Source: Chlorobiota bacterium
GTDB lineage: Bacteria > Bacteroidota > Ignavibacteria > OLB7
Length of the DNA stretch: 64,000 nucleotides
Assembly (NCBI GenBank): GCA_028287785.1
Contig: JAQBOZ010000011.1
Coordinates: 100,700-164,699, forward strand
Direction: 5' to 3'
The notes beneath the pieces are model-generated. The model worked only from the letters and a program-made list of their open reading frames with translations. It ran no database searches and had not been told where the DNA came from. Shown here piece by piece: positions 56,969 through 64,000 of the stretch. Within the stretch, counting starts at the first letter, position 1. Every line of letters starts with the position of its first letter. The position numbers and the translations under genes were made by a program.

Positions 56969-58429
56969 TCAGATAAACAACCGGAACAGCAGAAAGAGCC
57001 CGCCCGCCAGGAGCATCGACACGGGGAGGGTGAGAATCCAGGCCATGGCGATCCTGCGGATCGTGCTGCTGTGAAGCCCCGTTTTGTTTGCCACCATCGT
57101 GCCGGCGATGCCGGAGGCCAGCACGTGCGTTGTGCTTACCGGAAGTCCCGCCAGCGTGGAGAGGCCGATGGTGCTCATCGCAACCAGTTCCGCCGCCGCC
57201 CCCTGAGCGTAGCTGAGATGGCTCATGCCGATCTTCTCGCCAACCGTTACCACGATTCTCTGCCAGCCGATCATCGTTCCAAGACCCAGCGCCGCGGCCA
57301 CGGCAATCAGCACCCAGAGTGGGGCGTAGTCGGTGATGGCGCGGAGATCATCCCTGTTCTGCTTCATGGCCCGCGCCTGATCCGGGGAGAGCTGAAGGGC
57401 GCCGCTCTTCTCCAGCCCCGCAAGCAGGTTGTCCACCTCCAGAATGCTCTTTCGCAGCTCCCATCGCAGGCTGTCCGGCAATGCCGTGAGCGATGTCCTG
57501 TTCGCCAGCCTCTCCCGGATAGTCTCAAGCCTGTCGGAGATGGAGCCGGCCGCCGGGATGGTGGCCGAAGGGGAGCGCTGCTGCACCGGAAGGATCATTG
57601 TGCCGTTGGGAGCGTTCTGTACATGCTGGCGGAGCGTCACCTGGATGCCCGCTGCCGCCCGCGCCGTCCGCGCCATCTGCTCGGGGCTGTACTCCAGGTT
57701 CAACGCGAAATGCGCCGGCAGGATCGCGATCAGCACCAGCATGATCAGCCCGACCCCCTTCTGCCCATCGTTCGAGCCGTGCGCGAAGCTGACCCCCGTG
57801 CATGTCAGTATCAGGATCGATCTGATCCATTTGGGAGGCGCTGCTCCATCCGTGGTCGGCTCGTAGAGATATGGCTGGCGGAGAAATCGTTTGGAGAGCC
57901 AGAGGAGGAGCGCCGCGACCGAGAACCCGACCAGCGGCGAAAGGAGGAGCGAAAGCCCGACATCCTCGGCCTTCCCCCAGTTGACACCGCTCCCGAGGGT
58001 ATGCCCCGGAAGGAGGGAGTTCGCCAGGCCGACGCCGAGGATGGCGCCAATCAGCGTATGCGAACTGGACGCGGGAAGCCCGTAGAACCACGTCCCCAGA
58101 TTCCAGAGCACCGCCGCGACCAGAAGCGCCAGCACCGCCGCAAGGCCGCCGCTGGCGCCGTTGGAGACAAGAAGATCGATGGGAAGAAGGTGGACGATGG
58201 CAAGCGCCACCGCGATGCCGCCGACGAACACCCCGAGGAAATTGCAGATCCCCGACCATACCACCGCCACCCCCGGCTTCAACGACCGCGTGTAGATCAC
58301 CGTCGCCACGGCGTTGGCCGTGTCGTGAAAGCCATTGACGACTTCGAATCCGAGCGCGATGAGAAGGCAGAGGATAAGCAGTATGAATTGTCCCGAGCCG
58401 AGAGTGCTGTCCAGAAAGCCGAAGTTCAT
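56969..58429 (-). CDS. pit: Inorganic phosphate transporter, PiT family
   Basis: 486 residues, about 10-12 TM helices, inner membrane. The start at 58429 (MNFGFLDSTLGSG) is preferred because the upstream in-frame sequence is Arg-rich and unlike a membrane protein. PiT signatures are FEVVNGFHDTANAVATVIYT near the N-terminus, GLPASSSHTLIGAILGVGLA, FAHGSNDGQKGVG and, in the C-terminal half, GLPVSTTHVLASGIAGTMV. A soluble loop of ~120 residues lies between the halves. It imports phosphate with H+ or Na+. No PhoU-like regulator is adjacent. Confidence 0.93.
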   Translation of the reverse strand: MNFGFLDSTLGSGQFILLILCLLIALGFEVVNGFHDTANAVATVIYTRSLKPGVAVVWSGICNFLGVFVGGIAVALAIVHLLPIDLLVSNGASGGLAAVLALLVAAVLWNLGTWFYGLPASSSHTLIGAILGVGLANSLLPGHTLGSGVNWGKAEDVGLSLLLSPLVGFSVAALLLWLSKRFLRQPYLYEPTTDGAAPPKWIRSILILTCTGVSFAHGSNDGQKGVGLIMLVLIAILPAHFALNLEYSPEQMARTARAAAGIQVTLRQHVQNAPNGTMILPVQQRSPSATIPAAGSISDRLETIRERLANRTSLTALPDSLRWELRKSILEVDNLLAGLEKSGALQLSPDQARAMKQNRDDLRAITDYAPLWVLIAVAAALGLGTMIGWQRIVVTVGEKIGMSHLSYAQGAAAELVAMSTIGLSTLAGLPVSTTHVLASGIAGTMVANKTGLHSSTIRRIAMAWILTLPVSMLLAGGLFLLFRLFI

Positions 58430-58622
58430 GATGTGTGCAACAGGTTGATCGCGCCGGCTGAAAAGAGCTGATGTGCCGCCTGCGAGACGAGAGAGCTGGT
58501 GGGATGGGCCCCGGCCGGATGTGACGGCCGAGCGCGCCGGGCGCAATATGGTTATGCCCCGTGAAACTGGGAAATGGAAGTGAAGGTGATGGCGGTCCGG
58601 GCTGATGATTTCCGGAAGGAAA

Positions 58623-60161
58623 TCAGGGAGATGCGGCCTCCGCGAGGAACTGCTCCCGCACGATTTCCGCGTACGATCGGTGATGGACCTTGCTTTCGAG
58701 CCACGCGATCAGATCGATCCCATGAAGAAAAACGCTCTCGAACGGATCATCGCGAAGCGGGGCGATTGCCTCCAGCAGCTCGCGAAACAGATCGGGAGGC
58801 GTGCCGCCGGTCCGGCTCCGAAGCGTTTTCCTGATAAATGAGATGATCGCCTCCTCCGATCCGTACCCGCCCCGGTTCGCGATGAAATAACGGTGGGCCG
58901 ATCGGAGCAGATAGCCAAGCAGGTCATCATCGCCGCGCTCGAAGTGGAGGATAAGCTGGTAGGCCCGCGCCAGCCTGTATTTCTCGGGCGAAAGATCGTT
59001 CGGCCGGGCGGCGAGGACAAGGGTGAGGTAATCGATGCAGCGGGAGTAATCGCCAAGGCCGAAATGAATGGAAAGCAGCAGCAGATGGAGATATGTCTCC
59101 CGCAGGATGTCCGGCTTTTCCACGGCGGCGCTCATGGCGCGTTCCAGCTCCGCCGACGCGGCAAGCGCCGCGGAGAAATCCCCCATGTTCGCGTGAAGAT
59201 CCGGCAGGAGGGCCAGCGCCAGGATGCGGGATTCGTAATGCGGGCTTTCCGGCGATGTCTCGGTCAGCTCGATAAGCAGCGGATAGTGCTCGGTGAAGCA
59301 ATCGACATCGCGCGCCTTGATCGCCAGCAGGCATATGTTGTAGAGGACCGGCGAAAGGCCGACGTGCCTGGAGCGGAGCCAGATGGGGCTCGATCGGATA
59401 ATCGGGAGCATGGAACGGTATGAGGCCAGGGCCCCCCTGAAATCCCCCCCGGCCTCCCGGTAGATCGCAATGCTGAAGAGATGATAGATCTCCGCCGACG
59501 GTGAGGCCGGCGGGAGAACGGCGCGGCCGGGATCGGCAGTGAGCTGGTCCCGAAAGGCGGCAAGCTGCTCCCGGTTTCTGGGCGCCCCGACCATTCTGAT
59601 GCGGGTCAGCAGACGGATATAGATCGTCCAGTGCTCCACCTCGCTCCGCCATGCGTCGGCGTAACGCGCCGTCTCCAGAAGCAACTGCTCGATTGTCTCC
59701 TGCGCCCCCGCTCCCTGGCGCGTGAGCAGTTCATGCTCCAGCCGCTGCGCGCTGACCGCCAGATGCCACCGCTCGTGTTCCACCGCCATATCGCGCGCTT
59801 TTGCGATCATCTTGTCGCATTGCCGGAACAGGCTCCGCGCGAAGAGGATTTTTGCCTGATGGAGCATCGTTGTTATCTGCACATCGATCGATCGGTCGGC
59901 GGCGTAGAGGTGGAGCGAGCGGAGGATGGCATTATAGAGATAATATTTTGCTTCGGAGAAATGGCGGCCGGTGAATTGTTCGGCAAATGCGGCGCGCACC
60001 GCTTTTTCATCGTATTGCTCCCGCGCGTCGATCAGATCGAACAGGTGCATGTATTTGTTGGTGCCGGCTCCGGCCGTGGCGGACGCGGAAATCCGGAAAT
60101 ATCGCTTCTCCGATTTCGAGAGCGATTTGATGAGATCGAAAAGATCGCTGCTTGCGGCCAT
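58623..60161 (-). CDS. Conserved hypothetical helical-repeat protein
   Basis: 512 residues from the ATG at 60161. The opening (SDLFDLIKSLSKSEKRYFRI) followed by KYMHLFDLIDAREQYDEKAV is characteristic of a protein family found widely in Bacteroidota. The remainder is all-helical with TPR-like pairs, no signal peptide, no TM segments. It is presumably cytoplasmic; function unknown. The in-frame region upstream to 60398 is Pro/Arg-rich and probably not translated. It is on the same strand as the phosphate transporter but 193 bases away. Confidence 0.8.
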   Translation of the reverse strand: MAASSDLFDLIKSLSKSEKRYFRISASATAGAGTNKYMHLFDLIDAREQYDEKAVRAAFAEQFTGRHFSEAKYYLYNAILRSLHLYAADRSIDVQITTMLHQAKILFARSLFRQCDKMIAKARDMAVEHERWHLAVSAQRLEHELLTRQGAGAQETIEQLLLETARYADAWRSEVEHWTIYIRLLTRIRMVGAPRNREQLAAFRDQLTADPGRAVLPPASPSAEIYHLFSIAIYREAGGDFRGALASYRSMLPIIRSSPIWLRSRHVGLSPVLYNICLLAIKARDVDCFTEHYPLLIELTETSPESPHYESRILALALLPDLHANMGDFSAALAASAELERAMSAAVEKPDILRETYLHLLLLSIHFGLGDYSRCIDYLTLVLAARPNDLSPEKYRLARAYQLILHFERGDDDLLGYLLRSAHRYFIANRGGYGSEEAIISFIRKTLRSRTGGTPPDLFRELLEAIAPLRDDPFESVFLHGIDLIAWLESKVHHRSYAEIVREQFLAEAASP

Positions 60162-60590
60162 GAAATGCCTGGCAATATTCCCTGGAAGGGCCTCAGTCAA
60201 CGGGCCGGCGGCCTGTTCCGCTGAGAAATAAATAATAGAAACTTCAGACGGGATGTTTTGTTGCTCGCCACCGATCCCCGCGGATAAGCAGGATCGGATA
60301 AGCCGGGCAACGGCAATGCGCGGTTCGGAGGGGTGAACATCGTCAGCGGGAGGATATTCGGGAACATCATCACCGGATAATACCCGCCGGCGGAACAAAG
60401 CAACCCGATGAAATTCATCGCTGAAACATCACATCGCGCGGAGAGATGATTGCCGGCGACCGGGCTGACCACGCATATTTATCGATACATGTAATGCGCG
60501 ATTATTTCTCCGGTGAAATTCCGGGGGGAACCCGTCATCGTCGGGGAACGCGCCATCAACAATCCGATCATCATATCCAGCCCCACGATT
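60162..60590. other. Divergent intergenic region
   Basis: About 430 bases between two divergently transcribed genes; it should hold both promoters. I see no further gene or repeat in it. Confidence 0.5.
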
Positions 60591-61559
60591 ATGCGAAGCC
60601 CAATGTATGCCCTCGCCCTCGTTTTGTTACTCTGCGGTGGCGGCGCGCTTTCCGCGCAACAGTATTATACCCCCTCCACCGGCACCGGAACCTACACCGA
60701 ACTTGCCGACGCGGTTCTGGTCAGCGATATGCCCGACACGGTCGGCTACGGTGTCAGCATTCCGTTTACAATCGAAGCGTTCGGCGTGCCGCTGGATTTT
60801 CAGGGCTCGCCGGCCACCGTCTACATCTTCTCCGGCGGGTTTATCGCCATGGCTCCGGCCGACCGGATCTACAGCTTCGATGCGTTTGTATCGGTGCTTG
60901 CCTGGCGGGATAACACGTCATCGATATCCTATCGGCTTGATGGCGTCCCCGGCCAGCAGGTGCTCAAGGTCCAGTGGAAGAACATGAGGATGGTGGGGAA
61001 CCCCGACGGGGATTTCGTGAACGTGCAGATGTGGCTGAATCAGAAGGACAACAGCATGGAGGTTCATGTTGGGCCCAATCATGTCACCGGCACCGCCGCC
61101 TACTACAGCTATACCGGCCCGGCGATCGGCGGCTTCGTCGCCAGCGCGGATTTTTCCGTTTACTACAACACATTCCATCTCACGGGAAATCCCGCCAAAC
61201 CCGGCACCGACCGGAAACAGGGCTATTATCCGATGGGAGGGACGCCGGCCGAAGGGACGATCTATCACTTCTCCTACAAGGCCCCGTCATCGGTCGATGA
61301 GCGGGTCCGGGATGCCGCCGCGGTGGGCTTCATTCCCAACCCCTGCGCCGACCGGTCGCGCATCGAGCTGCCGGCCGATATGAGCGGAACGCACCCCACG
61401 CTTATCGTTCACGATCTGCTGGGCCGTGAACTTCTCCGGGTCGATAACGTCGCCAGCGGCGATTATATCGAGCGGGGCGGGCTGGCTCCGGGAGCCTATG
61501 TTGTGACGCTGCGCGATGGGGACCGCGTCCGCGACGGCGGGATGCTCATGGTGCGGTGA
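60591..61559 (+). CDS. Secreted protein with type IX secretion sorting domain
   Basis: 322 residues from the ATG at 60591, which begins a signal peptide (MYALALVLLLCGGGALSAQQ). The middle is beta-rich (~30-235), perhaps an adhesin- or lectin-like fold. The last ~75 residues (VGFIPNPCADRSRIELPA, then LIVHDLLGRELLRVDN and GLAPGAYVVTLRDGD) match the type A C-terminal domain that targets proteins to the T9SS and the cell surface. A terminator at 61588 follows. This is the best evidence in the window for a T9SS-bearing host. Confidence 0.88.
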   Translation: MRSPMYALALVLLLCGGGALSAQQYYTPSTGTGTYTELADAVLVSDMPDTVGYGVSIPFTIEAFGVPLDFQGSPATVYIFSGGFIAMAPADRIYSFDAFVSVLAWRDNTSSISYRLDGVPGQQVLKVQWKNMRMVGNPDGDFVNVQMWLNQKDNSMEVHVGPNHVTGTAAYYSYTGPAIGGFVASADFSVYYNTFHLTGNPAKPGTDRKQGYYPMGGTPAEGTIYHFSYKAPSSVDERVRDAAAVGFIPNPCADRSRIELPADMSGTHPTLIVHDLLGRELLRVDNVASGDYIERGGLAPGAYVVTLRDGDRVRDGGMLMVR

Positions 61560-61587
61560 CATCGTCGGGCGTTTCATTCAAACGGCG

Positions 61588-61617
61588 ACGGCCATCCAGG
61601 ATCATCCGGATGGCCGT
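61588..61617. terminator. Terminator between convergent genes
   Basis: A 10-bp perfect stem (ACGGCCATCC with GGATGGCCGT) and 10-base loop between the T9SS cargo gene and the haloperoxidase gene. Confidence 0.6.
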
Positions 61618-61645
61618 TGCGTTACAAGAGATCATTCGGGGCCGT

Positions 61646-63025
61646 TCAGATCCGGGTGTGCACCTTCTGAAAGACCCACTCGCCCACCTGCACGCCGTTC
61701 TTCGAGCCGGCCAGATTGCCGGTTCTGTAGTGGATGCCGCCGTACAGACGGCTCATCCCCGCCTCGCGCGCCGCCTCCATGAAGTTCTTGAACGTGCGCG
61801 GCTGGAAGCCGATGGGGAGCGCGGTGCTGTCGGTGAAGGAGAATTCGCCGAGCAGATGGGTCAGGATGGTTGCGGCCGCCGCGGAGATCGTGGAGTGGCC
61901 GCTGGAATGCTCGGGGAACGGAGGGGTCTGGATCAACGGCTGCCACGTGCTGTCGATATAGCGGTGGATGTAGCTGATCGGCCGGATCACATTGGAGCGA
62001 TATTTCTCGGTCCAGCAGGAGATGAACCCGTCGTACACCGCTATCGAAACCAGCGTATACGCTTCGAGCGATTCGATCATCCCAAGCCCCTTCTTCTCCG
62101 ACACTTCGCGGGTGATATTGATCCAGTGTCCCGGCGGCGTCATCCACCGCACCGTGTACATCAGATGGCCGTAATGCCGCGTGGTGATCGGGTTGTCGTT
62201 CCAGTAGAGCGCGATATTCCGCTGCTCATCGGAGAGGTTCCTGCCGGTCTGATAGACCTCGCTGGCATTCTTGTAGAACTCCGATTTCGGATCGGCGCTG
62301 AACCTGGCGGGCGGGTCCGGCGGGAACTGGCCTGCCGCGGTAAGGGTCATCGGGCGCATCGTATTCCAGAACGGGTCCGCCGGCTCCTTGAAATCGGGCT
62401 CGGTCGGCTCCCACATGCCGGCTCCCTTGGGGATCACGTATCGGCTGCGCGCGGTGATATTGACATAGCCGTCGGTCATCAGCCATTTGATGATATGGTC
62501 TCCGACCGCCTCGCCGTACGTCCTGGAGCGGTCGATCACATCGGCCGGGACGCCGGTGGCGGCGATCTGCTGCATATGGAGCGTGTAGAGGCTGTCCGAC
62601 CGATAGGAGCGCGCCAGGAGCTTCTTGGTGATCTTCTGATATGCCGCTATCGCCGACACGCGCCAGTCGTAGGTCTGCTTCAGATCGGGCTTCGGGACAT
62701 CCTTCAGGCCGGCGAGCTGGCCTTCCAGCGACCGGCACATCGGGAAGCCGGGCATCGCAGCCTGGAAGGCCGCCACGTTCGCGTATGCGTAATACCGGGT
62801 TGCGATCGGCGGGGACCAGCCGTCGTCGATCATCACATCGGTGATCAGCCTGTTCCATTCGTGGATATAACGGGCGCCGCTCTGCATATAGATCGAATCG
62901 ACCCTGTCGTTCATATCCTGGATATGCTTCTGCGCGCGCGCCGGCGGCGCCATCAGCATCACGACGGCGGAGCAGAGGGCGAGCATCCGCAGCAGGGGGG
63001 TGTAGAAGAGGTTACGCATAGCCAT
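61646..63025 (-). CDS. Vanadium-dependent haloperoxidase / PAP2-like phosphatase
   Basis: 459 residues with a signal peptide (LALCSAVVMLMAPPARAQ). The C-terminal third carries the vanadate/phosphate site: FPEHSSGHSTISAAAATIL and SRLYGGIHYRTGN, matching the P-x-x-x-S-G-H and R-x5-H-x3-D/E-like motifs of this superfamily. The protein is probably periplasmic or exported, and either oxidises halides with H2O2 or hydrolyses phosphoesters; motif comparison favours the haloperoxidase-like group that is common in Bacteroidota next to FG-GAP/VCBS proteins, as here. The upstream gene ends 32 bases before its start. Confidence 0.85.
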   Translation of the reverse strand: MAMRNLFYTPLLRMLALCSAVVMLMAPPARAQKHIQDMNDRVDSIYMQSGARYIHEWNRLITDVMIDDGWSPPIATRYYAYANVAAFQAAMPGFPMCRSLEGQLAGLKDVPKPDLKQTYDWRVSAIAAYQKITKKLLARSYRSDSLYTLHMQQIAATGVPADVIDRSRTYGEAVGDHIIKWLMTDGYVNITARSRYVIPKGAGMWEPTEPDFKEPADPFWNTMRPMTLTAAGQFPPDPPARFSADPKSEFYKNASEVYQTGRNLSDEQRNIALYWNDNPITTRHYGHLMYTVRWMTPPGHWINITREVSEKKGLGMIESLEAYTLVSIAVYDGFISCWTEKYRSNVIRPISYIHRYIDSTWQPLIQTPPFPEHSSGHSTISAAAATILTHLLGEFSFTDSTALPIGFQPRTFKNFMEAAREAGMSRLYGGIHYRTGNLAGSKNGVQVGEWVFQKVHTRI

Positions 63026-63057
63026 TGTCCGTGAGATTAATGTGAACTCGGTCGGTA

Positions 63058-63999
63058 TCAGAAAACAATCTCTTTGATCACGTACCCGCCGTTGTAGAGG
63101 GTCGCTGATTTCATCCTCGGGGTTGCCTCGAATGTCGGGGAGCTGGCCGAGAGATAGCCGGAGCCCGCGGGGAACTCGTAGCGACGGACATGGCCGTCAT
63201 CGAATTTGACCACCGCGTGCGTGCAGTGGAGCGCGCGATCCACCGTGAAGAGCCTTCCTCCGTTCAGGCCGCCATCCCTGGCGAACGTCTGAACCGGGCC
63301 ATTGCTGTTGGTGACGACTTCATAGAGCGTGTTGCCGGTCTTGCCGGCGCGCACCGTGGCTATGGCGCGCGCGTCACCGCGCGTCATGATCCCGCTTTCG
63401 GCGATTGTCAGCGGGGTGAAACCACCCTTGCCGTCTCCCTTCAGGATCAGGCCGCATCCGGCGTCGCGTCGCGGTATCAGCGGCTCCGGGCCGTCGTAGA
63501 AATTGCCGGTCAGCAGGATATCCATTTTTCCGTCGCCGTCGAAATCCCCGGCAACGGTTCCGAACGTCGGGGAGAGCTGGGCGATGTCCGGAAGCGGGTG
63601 GACCGCGAACTTTCCGTTCCCCAGATTCTCCACCCAGCTCGTCGCGAACGTGGTCGCTGTCAGCTTGTAGGCGGAATCGAGCCTGGCCTTGGAGAACACC
63701 TGCTCCAGGCCGGCGTGACCGTAGCTGCCGTAGGAGGTGAACTTCGCCTGCATGCTCGGGATCTGGGTGATCATCCGCGGCCGGTCCGGGACCGGATAGC
63801 GCCGCTGGTCGTGCAGATCGAAGTAGGTGAGGATAAAGTCCAGGCTGCCGTTGCCGTCGAAGTCCGCGGTGTACGCCTCGATCGGGTTCTCCGGCGATGT
63901 CTTGTACCGCCAGTTCAACCCGATGTTGCCCACGATGTAGTCCATGTCACCGTCATCGTCAAGATCCACCGGCGTCAGGCTGTTCCACCACCCGGTCAC
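63058..63999 (-). CDS. FG-GAP/VCBS repeat protein (CRTAC1-like), 5' end outside window
   Basis: The visible 313 residues contain FG-GAP/VCBS calcium-binding loops: VDLDDDGDMDYIVGN, ADFDGNGSLDFILTYFD and GDFDGDGKMDILLTGNF, spaced as blades of a beta-propeller. The end (VVKFDDGHVRRYEFPAGSGY) resembles the ASPIC/UnbV tail of CRTAC1-type surface proteins. The gene continues beyond the right edge. It is cotranscribed with the haloperoxidase, a common pairing in Bacteroidota. Confidence 0.85.
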   Translation of the reverse strand: MTGWWNSLTPVDLDDDGDMDYIVGNIGLNWRYKTSPENPIEAYTADFDGNGSLDFILTYFDLHDQRRYPVPDRPRMITQIPSMQAKFTSYGSYGHAGLEQVFSKARLDSAYKLTATTFATSWVENLGNGKFAVHPLPDIAQLSPTFGTVAGDFDGDGKMDILLTGNFYDGPEPLIPRRDAGCGLILKGDGKGGFTPLTIAESGIMTRGDARAIATVRAGKTGNTLYEVVTNSNGPVQTFARDGGLNGGRLFTVDRALHCTHAVVKFDDGHVRRYEFPAGSGYLSASSPTFEATPRMKSATLYNGGYVIKEIVF

Positions 64000-64000
64000 C

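Noticed and set aside
56963..58471. A 502-codon plus-strand frame opposite the phosphate transporter.
   Set aside because: Antisense shadow; the minus strand encodes an unambiguous PiT transporter.

Overview
The window reads as a chromosomal segment of a GC-rich bacterium of the Bacteroidota/Chlorobiota (FCB) group. The main evidence is a secreted protein with a type IX secretion C-terminal sorting domain (60591-61559), a Bacteroidota-style tyrosine recombinase, few Shine-Dalgarno sequences and long TPR and VCBS proteins. A Kapabacteria/Ignavibacteria-like host is my best guess; no rRNA is present to confirm it.

Layout. (1) 1-7.3 kb is host backbone: an aspartokinase operon, a TPR protein, a DUF4382-like lipoprotein, a HAD phosphatase and a frameshifted IPT/TIG pseudogene. 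(2) 7351-47332 is an integrative element of about 40 kb inserted in the 3' end of tRNA-Ile2(CAU). The tRNA 3' end plus its terminator is repeated at both ends (57 bp, 54 identical), and a tyrosine recombinase lies just inside the right end. Paired CGGGTAAGAA boxes lie inside both ends and look like integrase arm sites. (3) 47.3-64 kb is host backbone again: SDR, ammonium channel, a STAND NTPase with a small partner, a LodA-like oxidase, phosphate transporter, T9SS cargo, vanadium haloperoxidase and an FG-GAP protein.

Inside the element: a hypothetical gene, an Xis-like HTH protein and a RepA-like ATPase without a recognisable P-loop; an iteron-like region; a nuclease-STAND NTPase resembling Avs-type antiphage proteins; a hypothetical gene behind a three-way-junction palindrome; an MNT-HEPN protein; many dead IS fragments; an IS630 and an IS5. 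Then comes the main cargo, 21967-45590. It is a same-strand series of a 1102-aa protein, a small three-TM protein (duplicated, together with the 3' tail of the 1102-aa gene), a 2861-aa protein and a 3214-aa protein. The two giants share a cysteine-rich helical module (W-x5-C-x4-C, repeating every ~118 residues in the 3214-aa protein). None of the three large proteins has a signal peptide, and I do not recognise the system.

A second candidate novelty lies in the host part at 50794-54030. A membrane-anchored NLR-like STAND NTPase and the small protein encoded just downstream share the same short Gly/Asn/Gln-rich N-terminal motif (14 of 21 positions identical). This is the pattern expected of an amyloid-type signalling pair. 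The NTPase also carries a transmembrane helix followed by fibronectin- and Ig-like domains on the far side of the membrane.
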